A stretch of DNA of 64,000 nucleotides, taken from assembly GCA_903863015.1 (NCBI GenBank), contig CAIPAI010000044.1:51253-115252 (forward strand). Direction: 5' to 3'. Positions 56,028 to 64,000 of the stretch are shown piece after piece. A model generated the notes under the pieces. The model searched no databases and was not told where the DNA came from. It saw only the letters and a list, made by a program, of their open reading frames with translations. Each line of letters opens with the position of its first letter. Position 1 is the first letter of the stretch. This stretch comes from an uncultured Actinomycetes bacterium (GTDB lineage: Bacteria; Actinomycetota; Actinomycetes; Nanopelagicales; Nanopelagicaceae). The position numbers were made by a program, and so were the translations under genes.

Positions 56028-56708
56028 GTGGCGACGCATCTCGACTTCCCGGAATTAATCGCGGCCGCCGACAGGCTCTTTGGAATCAATAACTACCTCC
56101 GTTTCGCCATTGCACCGGAGAAATTTGCCGATGCCATCCAGGAAGAGGGAACCCTCTGGGTCACCAACTCTGAAGGGTTTGGCATCGCCTTTGGCCCCCA
56201 GGCGAACGCCCTTGCTTCATGGGAGCGCTTCACACTCCCCCGCAATGCCCCTGCGCCGGATCAATCGCACATTCGCGGTACGTGGGATTTCTTTGCACGA
56301 TCATTAAACCTGCGCGAGACAAAGGCAGAGTTGCCAGAGCCGGCATCCGATGTGCAGATCGCGAATTTCCTAGAAGCGCATTCACCCGACGCATCGGTAA
56401 AACCCGGCGACCCAGAGATCCAATTATGGACCACCCTCTTAGACCAATCCGGAGAGATTTCGGCAGCGGGCGCGATCGTAAAGTGGCAATCAGGCGAATT
56501 GTGTTTGGCCTCGATTGCAACACACACCGCCCAACGAGGAAATGGTCTCGCAACTGCGCTCGTCACCACGATGGTGGAAAGGTGCGAAGAACTCGGCGCG
56601 AAACAAGTTGGCCTAGGCGTTTACGCAGAGAATTACTCAGCCAAACGCGTTTACACCAAGTGCGGATTCACTCTGATGAATGAATTCACAAGCTACTCAA
56701 GAGATTAG
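56028..56708 (+). CDS. GNAT-family N-acetyltransferase
   Basis: 226 aa. The C-terminal half is a GNAT domain: IATHTAQRGNGLATALVTTMVE is motif A with the acetyl-CoA pyrophosphate loop Q/RGNGLA, and NYSAKRVYTKCGFTLMNEF is motif B. The N-terminal half has no recognised domain. The substrate is unknown. The stop overlaps that of the convergent FtsH-like gene by 4 bp. Confidence 0.82.
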   Translation: MATHLDFPELIAAADRLFGINNYLRFAIAPEKFADAIQEEGTLWVTNSEGFGIAFGPQANALASWERFTLPRNAPAPDQSHIRGTWDFFARSLNLRETKAELPEPASDVQIANFLEAHSPDASVKPGDPEIQLWTTLLDQSGEISAAGAIVKWQSGELCLASIATHTAQRGNGLATALVTTMVERCEELGAKQVGLGVYAENYSAKRVYTKCGFTLMNEFTSYSRD

Positions 56709-58957
56709 AGCAGGACGGGTAACGCGATATCTGGTTTGTTGTGAGCCAGATGGGCGTTGAGGGCCGCGACGTGATACTCCTCGAGCAACGTATGGTTTTC
56801 TGGACGTGAATACGGACGTCCATCAACCACTGCACCCTCAGTTCCTTCAATAACCGCAGTGACGTCTTCACCTGAAAGCGTCTTATATGTCTCGAGAGCA
56901 TGAGCCACCGCTAATACTGAAGTGCGATTCGCCGCAAGTAACTCTTCTGACTTCTTCAGAAGCGTTGAAAGGTTGTCTTCGATGCGATCGGCAAGCGCCC
57001 GGCGCATCTCCTTTGCAGAATCTTCTGCACCCTTGCCTTTGCCGCCAGGTGTACCGACTTCAAATCGTCGGTTAGAGGCGTGCGAGGAGACGGTCGAACC
57101 CATTCCCCAGTGGCCCTCCATGAAGCTGGCAACCGTGGTGGCACTCTCAAGATCTCCAGAGACTCCGGACGAGTTATCGCCGCCGAAGAACATCCGCTCA
57201 CCGGCCAGTGAAGCAAGTGAAACAAGAACATCTGCTTCGTATTCGCTGCGCCAATGGGTGAATTGATCGTCAGGCGGGATGCTGGCAACCATTCCAAGGT
57301 AATCGCTGCCCTTTTCAATGGTCGCAAGATCGATCGACATGTGTTGTCGAACCGTGTGCGCCATCACTGCATGACATGCCTCGTGGATTGCAACCGCATG
57401 ACGTTCACGTTCGATGTATTCAACATCCTCGGGGGGCCCAAGCTCCTTTAATTGCTTCGCACGCACGACATCTGGCCAGGTGATGTATTTTCGATCGCTT
57501 CGGATCGCGATGATGAGCGCCTCATTGATGGTGTCTTTAATGGAAGCACCAGTGGCGTACGGCGTAATGGTGGCGAGCTTATCGATATCTTCTGCCGTGA
57601 GTGTGTGTGAGACCTTATCGAGGTAACCTTGATAGGTACGTACGCGACCAGCCTTGCTCGGGTAACCCACGCGATAAATGCGATCGATGCGACCTGGGCG
57701 CAACAATGCCTCATCAAGGGCTTCAGGCATATTGGTAGCCATCACCACGAGGATTCGATACTTCGGTGGCTCTTTGGGGCGCATACCTAGCACGCGACGA
57801 ATGACTCGGTTAAAAAATCCGCGGGGCTTGCGTAGCCCTGACAATTCGGTGAGCAGCGCCTGCAAGGTGCCCATCCCGCCGTTACCGCCGCCACCGGCAG
57901 AACCCATGACAAAGGACTCGCGCACAAGCAGTGAAGCCGTGGTGGGAGAGAGATAATTTCCACCGTGACAGGCTTCACCGAAAATAGCCGGGGTAGGTGA
58001 AGACATTGCACCAGGTCCGCCAGCCCGAACTAATCCACGATTACCCAGCGAATCGGCTTCATCGAAGAAGACGACAACCCCGCCATAGCGCAGCGCTAAC
58101 TTTCGTAATTTGCGAAAGAGGCCCTTTACCTTGAGGACACCGACACCGAAAAACATATTGCTAAAGGCGCCGGGATCAACAAAGACGAAAGGCTTGCCGG
58201 TTTCACCAGCGATGGACTCGGCCATCAACGTCTTGCCGGTACCTGGAGGACCCCAGAGCAAGACTCCGCCGGGCACATAACCGCCGTGCGCTTCAATCTC
58301 TTCTGGCCGTTCCAAGAACATCAAGTTTTCGCGGATGCGATTGAGGACGTGATCTTGTCCCCACACATCAGTAAATCGCGTCTTAATGTCATCAGGAAAG
58401 TAGGTGTCGATCCCTCCGCGCGAAAGGAACCAGAACATTGCAACAAATTGGATCAAGATGAAAACCACTGCAAAGGCAAGCTGTGCGATCACAGGCATTG
58501 CAGACCAGAGCGCCTTCGGGGCATAGAAGAGCGCCTTGACCGGTGGCTCCTTGTACACAGCTCCTAGGATGACGGCGAGCAGCGCAACCCAAAGAAAGAA
58601 TTTGACCGCGCGTGAAATCCGATATCTATTCCAATCACTGATCTTATGAACTAAGCGATCAACGAAAAGAAAGTATCTTCCCCATCCGCGGTGGTACGGG
58701 GCTGCTAATTCAGAAACCAAGAAGTGGAGTTGGCGCAACACCTCAATGAGGACCAGGACGAAGATCCACTTGCGTTGCAGGGACACGTTGTACGCGGCAT
58801 CGGTGAAAGAGAGGATCGGATTGTCGGCCATCGAAGCCCAGACCAGTACAAACCAGACGATCGCAAAAATGATGAGAAACTTGAAGCGATCGATCGGCGT
58901 CAAATGAACGCGCGTGACGCGATCAGAATCCCTCAGGCGGCTTTCCTGGTTATCCAC
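56705..58957 (-). CDS. Divergent FtsH-like membrane AAA metalloprotease
   Basis: 750 aa. About four membrane helices (27-45, 64-80, 118-135, 155-178) precede an AAA domain with Walker A GPPGTGKT (236-243), pore-loop-like MFFGVG (268-273), Walker B FFDEAD (297-302) and SRH ATNMPEALDEALLRPGRIDR (407-426). A peptidase M41 domain follows, with HEACH (525-529) and third-ligand Asp602 in GDLESAT. Unlike FtsH it has four helices and no evident periplasmic domain, plus two insertions: about 45 residues after Walker B (Gly-rich at 350-362) and about 20 before the SRH. Active-site residues are intact. It overlaps the lipoprotein gene by 8 bp. Confidence 0.85.
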   Translation of the reverse strand: MDNQESRLRDSDRVTRVHLTPIDRFKFLIIFAIVWFVLVWASMADNPILSFTDAAYNVSLQRKWIFVLVLIEVLRQLHFLVSELAAPYHRGWGRYFLFVDRLVHKISDWNRYRISRAVKFFLWVALLAVILGAVYKEPPVKALFYAPKALWSAMPVIAQLAFAVVFILIQFVAMFWFLSRGGIDTYFPDDIKTRFTDVWGQDHVLNRIRENLMFLERPEEIEAHGGYVPGGVLLWGPPGTGKTLMAESIAGETGKPFVFVDPGAFSNMFFGVGVLKVKGLFRKLRKLALRYGGVVVFFDEADSLGNRGLVRAGGPGAMSSPTPAIFGEACHGGNYLSPTTASLLVRESFVMGSAGGGGNGGMGTLQALLTELSGLRKPRGFFNRVIRRVLGMRPKEPPKYRILVVMATNMPEALDEALLRPGRIDRIYRVGYPSKAGRVRTYQGYLDKVSHTLTAEDIDKLATITPYATGASIKDTINEALIIAIRSDRKYITWPDVVRAKQLKELGPPEDVEYIERERHAVAIHEACHAVMAHTVRQHMSIDLATIEKGSDYLGMVASIPPDDQFTHWRSEYEADVLVSLASLAGERMFFGGDNSSGVSGDLESATTVASFMEGHWGMGSTVSSHASNRRFEVGTPGGKGKGAEDSAKEMRRALADRIEDNLSTLLKKSEELLAANRTSVLAVAHALETYKTLSGEDVTAVIEGTEGAVVDGRPYSRPENHTLLEEYHVAALNAHLAHNKPDIALPVLL

Positions 58958-59597
58958 GAGCTCCCCTTACAACGAGCGAGGCCGAGATGGCCTCGATGGC
59001 CTTTTGATTCTTCTGAAAGCAACTCTCCGAGCAGCGCACCACAAGGAGGTACAGCGTATTGCGATCGGGCGAGAGAAGCGCGCTTTGGTCGACCACCTGG
59101 AGCGCGCCTGAGTCTTGGCTGAACGAGTAGCGTTCGTGGACGCCTGCTCCGCCCTTGAACGAGAGCTCTTCATCCAACAGGGAGGTGAAATGGGCAAGCG
59201 TGGGGTCAGCGCTCCACTTCGTGATCGGGAAAATCGCATCTCGCAAGGTATTTAACGAGACCGCATCTCGTTCGTCCGTGTAAAGATCACGCACTCTGAT
59301 GTACACGATGGGAAGGTCACTGGGCTTCGCCGAAAAGACCTGCGAGGCGCTCACACGAGAAGGCGCATAAGCGGCCTGCCACCGGACCACCGCCAAACGA
59401 TCTAACGCCGCCTGATCTGTATTTTTCGCCTCAAAGGTAGCGAGCACATTCTCCGGAACTTCACTCCAGGATCGCGGTACCTTGAAATAGAGGCCGTCAC
59501 TACTGAGTTTTGGGTATTGATCCGTGGGAGCGCTGCAACCGACCAAAGCGCCGACAAGTGCGAACACAATGAAGGTTCGGCGCACTACCGAGATCAC
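58950..59597 (-). CDS. Putative lipoprotein of unknown function
   Basis: 215 aa. The N-terminus is a lipoprotein signal: basic RR, hydrophobic stretch and lipobox LVGC with Cys21. The mature part begins with a YFKVPRSWSEVP sequence, like small PsbP/lipoprotein-type domains in actinobacteria; no enzyme motif is seen. The GTG start lacks a good SD. It lies directly after aspS (11 bp) and overlaps the FtsH-like gene, so it may act with that protease at the membrane. Confidence 0.75.
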   Translation of the reverse strand: MISVVRRTFIVFALVGALVGCSAPTDQYPKLSSDGLYFKVPRSWSEVPENVLATFEAKNTDQAALDRLAVVRWQAAYAPSRVSASQVFSAKPSDLPIVYIRVRDLYTDERDAVSLNTLRDAIFPITKWSADPTLAHFTSLLDEELSFKGGAGVHERYSFSQDSGALQVVDQSALLSPDRNTLYLLVVRCSESCFQKNQKAIEAISASLVVRGARG

Positions 59598-59608
59598 GTG
59601 TTTTCTTT

Positions 59609-61348
59609 CTAGACCTTCAACGCGGGAGCGTCGATGCCGGCCTCACGTCGTTGCGCAATTGTGATCGGTGTCGGCGCACCAGTGAGTGGATCTCCACCAC
59701 TGGCTGTCTTTGGGAATGCAATCACCTCGCGGATCGATTCAACACCGGCCAAGAGTGCCACGAGTCGATCTAATCCAAGTGCAATGCCGCCGTGGGGCGG
59801 TGGTCCGTAATTGAATGCCTCGAGTAGGAAACCGAATTTGCTCTCGGCTTCTTCGCGGGTGAGCCCAATGACATCAAATACCTTCTGCTGAATGTCACCG
59901 CGATGAATACGAATAGAACCGCCGCCGATTTCTGTACCGTTGAGGACAATGTCGTAGGCATAGGCCAGGGCGCTGCCGGGATCTGTCGCAAAAGTTGCTT
60001 CAAACTCGGGCTTGGGACCAGTAAAGGGATGATGCACCGCAGTCCAACCACCATTGTCGGTCTGCTCAAACATCGGAGCATCGACAACCCAGAGGAATTC
60101 CCACTTAGAAGCATCAATCAGATCGCAACGTTTTCCGATTTCAATACGTGCAGCACCTAGAAGTGCCAACGAGGAGTTGCGGTCACCGGCAGCGAAGAAG
60201 ATGACATCACCGTTCTTTGCTCCTACAAGTGAAGGCAATCCGGCGATCTCTACCTCGGAAAGATTCTTGGCAACTGGGCCAGAGAGAGTGCCGTCGTCCC
60301 CGATGACCACATAAGCCAATCCCTTAGCGCCGCGCGTCTTTGCCCACTCTTGCCAGGCATCTAGTTCGCGGCGAGCCTGCGAGGCTCCCCCGGGCATCAC
60401 CACAGCGCCCACATACTCCGCTTGGAAGACACGGAAGGTGGTCTCTTTGAAATGGTCAGTAACTTCCACCAGTTCGAGTCCGAAACGCATGTCAGGCTTA
60501 TCTGATCCAAAGCGCGTCATCGCGTCTGCGTAGGTCATTCGCGGCAACGGAAGTGTGATCTCGTATCCGAGAACTTCTTTCCACACTCGCGCAACGATCG
60601 CCTCACCTAGTTCGATGATGTCATCTTGATTAATGAAACTCATTTCAATATCAAGCTGAGTGAACTCTGGTTGACGATCTGCCCGGAAATCTTCGTCACG
60701 GAAACAGCGAGCAATCTGGTAATACCGTTCCATACCGGCAACCATAAGCAATTGCTTAAAGAGTTGTGGCGATTGAGGAAGCGCGTACCAACTCCCCGGC
60801 TGTAATCGAACAGGTACCAAGAAGTCGCGGGCGCCTTCAGGCGTCGAGCGGGTGAGGTTAGGGGTTTCAATCTCTAGGAAATCGCGAGACTCCATGACAT
60901 TGCGAATGACATTCGTAACTCTTGAGCGCAAGCGAAGCGCCTTAGCTGGTCCTTCGCGCCGAAGATCTAAGTAGCGGTAGCGCAAACGCACTTCCTCGCC
61001 AATGTTTCCCGCAACCCCACCATCGATTGGGAAAGGTAGCGCGGCAGATTCGCTCAGTACTTCGATCTCAGTTACTAGAACCTCGATAGCACCTGTAGGT
61101 AACTCTGGGTTTTCATTACCCGCTGGCCTGAGTGAGACTTTGCCGACGACCTTGAGGCACCATTCGGCGCGAAGGTCGTGAACAAGATCGGTCTCATGGA
61201 TAACAACTTGGACAACGCCCGAAGAGTCGCGGAGATCAATGAAAGCAACGCCACCGTGATCACGACGGCGAGAGACCCAGCCTGCAAGAGTTACTACAGT
61301 CTCCGCGTCAGTAGCACGAAGGGTGCCGGCAGAGTGGGTACGTATCAC
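59609..61348 (-). CDS. aspS: Aspartyl-tRNA synthetase (bacterial type)
   Basis: 579 aa class IIb synthetase: N-terminal OB-fold anticodon domain, motif 2 [20 protein letters not shown], the bacterial GAD insertion domain (about 285-420) and motif 3 [15 protein letters not shown]. Whether it also charges tRNA-Asn cannot be decided here. GTG/ATG region overlaps hisS by 4 bp. Confidence 0.97.
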   Translation of the reverse strand: MIRTHSAGTLRATDAETVVTLAGWVSRRRDHGGVAFIDLRDSSGVVQVVIHETDLVHDLRAEWCLKVVGKVSLRPAGNENPELPTGAIEVLVTEIEVLSESAALPFPIDGGVAGNIGEEVRLRYRYLDLRREGPAKALRLRSRVTNVIRNVMESRDFLEIETPNLTRSTPEGARDFLVPVRLQPGSWYALPQSPQLFKQLLMVAGMERYYQIARCFRDEDFRADRQPEFTQLDIEMSFINQDDIIELGEAIVARVWKEVLGYEITLPLPRMTYADAMTRFGSDKPDMRFGLELVEVTDHFKETTFRVFQAEYVGAVVMPGGASQARRELDAWQEWAKTRGAKGLAYVVIGDDGTLSGPVAKNLSEVEIAGLPSLVGAKNGDVIFFAAGDRNSSLALLGAARIEIGKRCDLIDASKWEFLWVVDAPMFEQTDNGGWTAVHHPFTGPKPEFEATFATDPGSALAYAYDIVLNGTEIGGGSIRIHRGDIQQKVFDVIGLTREEAESKFGFLLEAFNYGPPPHGGIALGLDRLVALLAGVESIREVIAFPKTASGGDPLTGAPTPITIAQRREAGIDAPALKV

Positions 61349-62607
61349 GATCGCCTCGCAAGAAGTAGTTCGGAAAGGTTCTCCATCGTAGCCGGAATTA
61401 ACTCACCCGTTGACATCTCTTTCAGTTGGAGAGCGCCAGAGGTAAGTTCGCTTTCCCCAATGACCAATGAAAATTCTGCCCCAGACTTATCGGCAGCTTT
61501 CATTGCACCTTTAAGGCCGCGATCTCCGAAAGAAAGATCAACTCTCAGTCCAGCAGATCGCAACGAATCGGCAACTATCAACGCCTTGCGCCGTGCCAAG
61601 TCCCCCATCGGAACAATGAAAAGATCCAAACCGGAAGTTTTGAAAGTACCCGCTTCTGCACGGATGGCGAGCAAGGTGCGATCTATTCCAAGACCGAAGC
61701 CAATGCCACTGAGATCCTGGCCACCAAGTTCTGCCATCAGGCCGTCGTATCTGCCACCTCCACCGATACCCGACTGCGCGCCTAAGAGGGGGTGGATAAA
61801 TTCGAAGGTGGTGCGGGTGTAATAGTCGAGACCACGAACCATCCGCGGAGCGATGGTGTATTCAATCTTGAGATCGTCGAGGTGTTGGCATACTGCAGCG
61901 AAGTGATCTGCGCACTCCTTACAAAGATGATCTTTCATCAAGGGTGCGTTCTTTAGAAGCTCAATCATTTCGGCTCGCTTGTCATCTAAGACGCGCAAAG
62001 GATTAATCTCTGCTCGCTTGCGAGTTGCTTCATCAAGCGGAAGATCTGCCAAGAATGCAACGAGTAGCGCTCGATATTGTGGGCGACAATTCTTGTCGCC
62101 AAGTGAAGTCAGATCGAGGCGAAATTGCTTGATGCCCAATTCTTGATAACCGCGATACGCCACCGAAATAACTTCGGCGTCAAGTGCTGGATCCTCGGAA
62201 CCAATCGCTTCAATTCCCATCTGAAAGAATTGGCGATAGCGACCTTGCTGGGGGCGTTCAGCACGAAAACAAGGTCCGGCATACCAAAGCTTTACTGGTA
62301 ATTGACCGCGATCCAATCCGTGCTCGATCGTCGCACGAATAACGCCCACAGTTCCTTCGGGGCGCAGAGAAATCGAGCGTCCGCCTCGGTCATCAAAGGT
62401 ATACATCTCTTTTGAAACGACATCCGTGGATTCACCTACGCCGCGAGTGAAGAGCGCCGTGTCTTCAAAGACTGGAACTTCTGCGTAAAGATAACCAGAT
62501 CGGATAGCCGGCGCAGAAAGACCTTCCCGCACCGCAAGAAAATCGGCGGAATCCGGTGGAAGATACTCCGCAACACCTTTCGGTGCTTGAAAAGCAGGGC
62601 GTGCCAT
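61345..62607 (-). CDS. hisS: Histidyl-tRNA synthetase
   Basis: 420 aa class II synthetase. [13 protein letters not shown] near the N-terminus, motif 2 [21 protein letters not shown], the histidine motifs LGDKN-type and [13 protein letters not shown], and motif 3 [14 protein letters not shown]. The start shares a base with the stop of the MBL-fold gene (TGATG). hisS-aspS adjacency is common in actinobacteria. Confidence 0.97.
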   Translation of the reverse strand: MARPAFQAPKGVAEYLPPDSADFLAVREGLSAPAIRSGYLYAEVPVFEDTALFTRGVGESTDVVSKEMYTFDDRGGRSISLRPEGTVGVIRATIEHGLDRGQLPVKLWYAGPCFRAERPQQGRYRQFFQMGIEAIGSEDPALDAEVISVAYRGYQELGIKQFRLDLTSLGDKNCRPQYRALLVAFLADLPLDEATRKRAEINPLRVLDDKRAEMIELLKNAPLMKDHLCKECADHFAAVCQHLDDLKIEYTIAPRMVRGLDYYTRTTFEFIHPLLGAQSGIGGGGRYDGLMAELGGQDLSGIGFGLGIDRTLLAIRAEAGTFKTSGLDLFIVPMGDLARRKALIVADSLRSAGLRVDLSFGDRGLKGAMKAADKSGAEFSLVIGESELTSGALQLKEMSTGELIPATMENLSELLLARRS

Positions 62608-63278
62608 CAGATCCGTCCTTCTAGTGCAGCTGTTAAGTATTCATTATGTAAACGTTCATCACCGATGGTCGTGGTGGGACCATGACCCGGAAAGACACGA
62701 TAGGCGTCATCGAGTTCAAATACCTTTAAAAGTGAAGTGCGCATTTTTGCTGGAGAACTTGTAGGCAAATCAGTTCGCCCAATTCCATTGTTAAAAAGAA
62801 CATCACCCGAAAAGAGCAACCCAGCGCTCTCTTCGCGAATGCATACCGAACCCTCGGTATGGCCCGGCGAATGGTCGAATACAAGATCCATGCCAGCTAA
62901 TTGAATTTTCATGCCGTCGTGGAGCTCGAAGACATCTTCAGGCTCGGTAAACGAAAGGTGCGCAAAGAGAGTGCTGGTTTCCGGCGAGAGCGCGCGCTCT
63001 GGATGGGCGAGTAACTCCCGGTCGGCGGTGTGAATATATGCGGGGATATTGCGATCGGTCGCGAGCGGCTGAATGGAGAATGTGTGATCGAGATGCCCAT
63101 GAGTGGCGATAATTGCTACCGGGGTGAGGTGATGGCGGTCTAGTGCCTCATTGATGGCGCGCACCAGATTGGGATTGGCGATACCCGGATCGAAGACCAC
63201 GCACTCGCCATTGGCCTTCGGGGCCAAAATCCAGCAATTTGTCCCGTAAAGCTCAGCGACCACCTGTTCGATTAGCAC
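62607..63278 (-). CDS. Metallo-beta-lactamase-fold hydrolase (glyoxalase II-like)
   Basis: 223 aa. The zinc-binding [10 protein letters not shown] (HxHxDH), [10 protein letters not shown] (His), [16 protein letters not shown] (bridging Asp) and VFPGHGPTT (His) are complete. The family hydrolyses hydroxyacylglutathione or related thioesters; actinobacteria may use other thiols. GTG start 63278 has TAGCCT six bases upstream. Divergent from the cyclophilin gene. Confidence 0.9.
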   Translation of the reverse strand: MLIEQVVAELYGTNCWILAPKANGECVVFDPGIANPNLVRAINEALDRHHLTPVAIIATHGHLDHTFSIQPLATDRNIPAYIHTADRELLAHPERALSPETSTLFAHLSFTEPEDVFELHDGMKIQLAGMDLVFDHSPGHTEGSVCIREESAGLLFSGDVLFNNGIGRTDLPTSSPAKMRTSLLKVFELDDAYRVFPGHGPTTTIGDERLHNEYLTAALEGRI

Positions 63279-63284
63279 GGGGCA

Positions 63285-63290
63285 AGGCTA
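63285..63290 (-). promoter_or_regulatory. Putative -10 box TAGCCT for leaderless MBL-fold gene mRNA
   Basis: Six bases upstream of GTG 63278; no SD is present. Confidence 0.45.
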
Positions 63291-63382
63291 TCTAACCGAG
63301 ACGCTAGACTTTCCCCCCTGAGCCTCGCGCCCAAGAAGTTAACGAAGAAGCTGATTCGTAGGACCCGAGAAGGAGATCGTTC

Positions 63383-64000
63383 ATGGCCGCCCCCGTTCAA
63401 CGCAAAGGTGGAAGCACCCGTCGCCCCCGCGCCCCCCGTGTAGCTCCGGCCCAGAAGAAGAAGGGCCCCTTCACCCCTGGCGTCATCGCGACCTTGCTCG
63501 TCCTTATTCTCCTGGGTACCACTGCGATTCTCGTGGGATCAGGAGCCTTTACCAAGAGCGATACCCCCGTGGCTGCCCCTTCCAACACCCCGGCCCCTTC
63601 TGAGACGCCGACCAGTGCGGAGAGTTCCACTGCGAGCACTACTGCGCCGGCCACCCCGTCGACCACTCAGTCGACCACTCAGTCGGCCAGCCCTACAGCG
63701 AGTGCTTCAGCCGCTCCCACGGCTAGCGCAGCAGCCACCCCCACCACCATTTCCAGCGTGAATTGCACCTACACACGCTCGAGCGGAGGCAACGAGAAGT
63801 TCACCGGGCTGCCCCCCACCAAGGCGACCCCCGGACAGAAGACGGCCACCGTCGTCACCAATCGCGGCACCATCGTCGTCACGCTCTACGCAACCGCACC
63901 TTGCACCGTCAATTCCTTCGCCTTCCTCGCGAGTAAGAGTTACTTCGATGGAACCAAGTGCCACCGCCTCCTCAATGCCCCAGGTTTTACCGCCCTCCAA
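63383..64000 (+). CDS. Membrane-anchored cyclophilin-type peptidyl-prolyl isomerase, N-terminal part
   Basis: 206 codons are open to the window edge, so the gene continues to the right. ATG 63383 follows AGGAGA by seven bases. Residues 1-30 are basic (QRKGG, RRPR, KKK), about 35-55 is a membrane helix, about 57-120 is a low-complexity Ala/Thr/Ser/Pro linker, and from about 145 a cyclophilin domain starts (TNRGTIVVTLYA, APCTVNSFAFLA, YFDGTKCHRL). A 12-bp unit is duplicated at 63659-63682. It is an extracytoplasmic folding helper, as in other actinobacteria. Confidence 0.85.
   Translation, partial: MAAPVQRKGGSTRRPRAPRVAPAQKKKGPFTPGVIATLLVLILLGTTAILVGSGAFTKSDTPVAAPSNTPAPSETPTSAESSTASTTAPATPSTTQSTTQSASPTASASAAPTASAAATPTTISSVNCTYTRSSGGNEKFTGLPPTKATPGQKTATVVTNRGTIVVTLYATAPCTVNSFAFLASKSYFDGTKCHRLLNAPGFTALQ

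Noticed and set aside
63659..63682. Tandem 12-bp duplication as a CRISPR-like or regulatory repeat
   Set aside because: Only two in-frame copies inside a Ser/Thr-rich linker; it is ordinary low-complexity coding repeat.
63397..64000. Gly/Ala/Val-rich open frames on the minus strand at the right edge
   Set aside because: They mirror the low-complexity linker of the cyclophilin gene, which has an SD and a recognisable domain.

Overview
The window reads as an actinobacterial chromosome of intermediate G+C. The lineage markers are an actinobacterial integration host factor (mIHF), a BldD-type regulator, a PriA that keeps its zinc cysteines but lacks Walker A, an EF-P with the PGKGP loop, and the linked blocks alaS-ruvX-mltG-aroE-aroC-aroK-aroB-aroQ-efp-nusB and pyrR-pyrB-pyrC-carA-carB-pyrK-pyrD-pyrF-mihF-gmk-rpoZ-coaBC-metK-priA-def-fmt-rsmB-rpe. 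A freshwater Nanopelagicales-like (acI) relative is possible but cannot be proved from this sequence. No rRNA, tRNA, insertion sequence, prophage or CRISPR array was seen. Coding density is very high, with many ATGA/GTGA stop-start overlaps, and no gene-free stretch exceeds about 250 bases.

Layout. 1-8077: carbonic anhydrase (cut by the window edge), thymidine kinase, a zinc alcohol dehydrogenase, base-excision repair genes (AlkA-like glycosylase, uracil-DNA glycosylase), a SpoU rRNA methyltransferase, two membrane proteins, an ABC ATPase, an unknown protein and serB. 8055-22190: an accessory catabolic region containing a three-subunit molybdenum hydroxylase with a CoxG-like membrane-anchored partner and a nitrilase-family amidase, an NCS2 nucleobase permease with a structured leader, a PucR regulator, and a divergent operon of DUF2877-FdrA-DUF1116 proteins. 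These three match AllH, AllF and AllG, the oxamate carbamoyltransferase of ureide breakdown. A VOC-family protein follows them, and the Mo-enzyme maturation genes mocA and xdhC lie opposite. 22206-34110: hisG/hisE, a riboflavin transporter (PnuX type) under an FMN riboswitch, then the translation, metabolism and replication housekeeping block. 34176-43889: the complete UMP pathway under a PyrR-binding leader. 44080-54262: bldD, then nusB/efp, the shikimate genes, mltG, ruvX and alaS. 54269-64000: a DUF948 protein, rarA, a GNAT protein, a divergent FtsH-like membrane protease, a lipoprotein, aspS, hisS, a metallo-beta-lactamase-fold hydrolase and the start of a membrane-anchored cyclophilin.

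Most notable are two things. First, the 8-22 kb region has a carbamoyltransferase, a Mo-hydroxylase and a nucleobase permease but none of the usual allantoin enzymes, so its substrate is open. Second, thirteen start codons lie exactly six bases downstream of a TANNNT box, which points to widespread leaderless transcription. Three divergent gene pairs share one compact form of this arrangement, including the pucR/allH control point.
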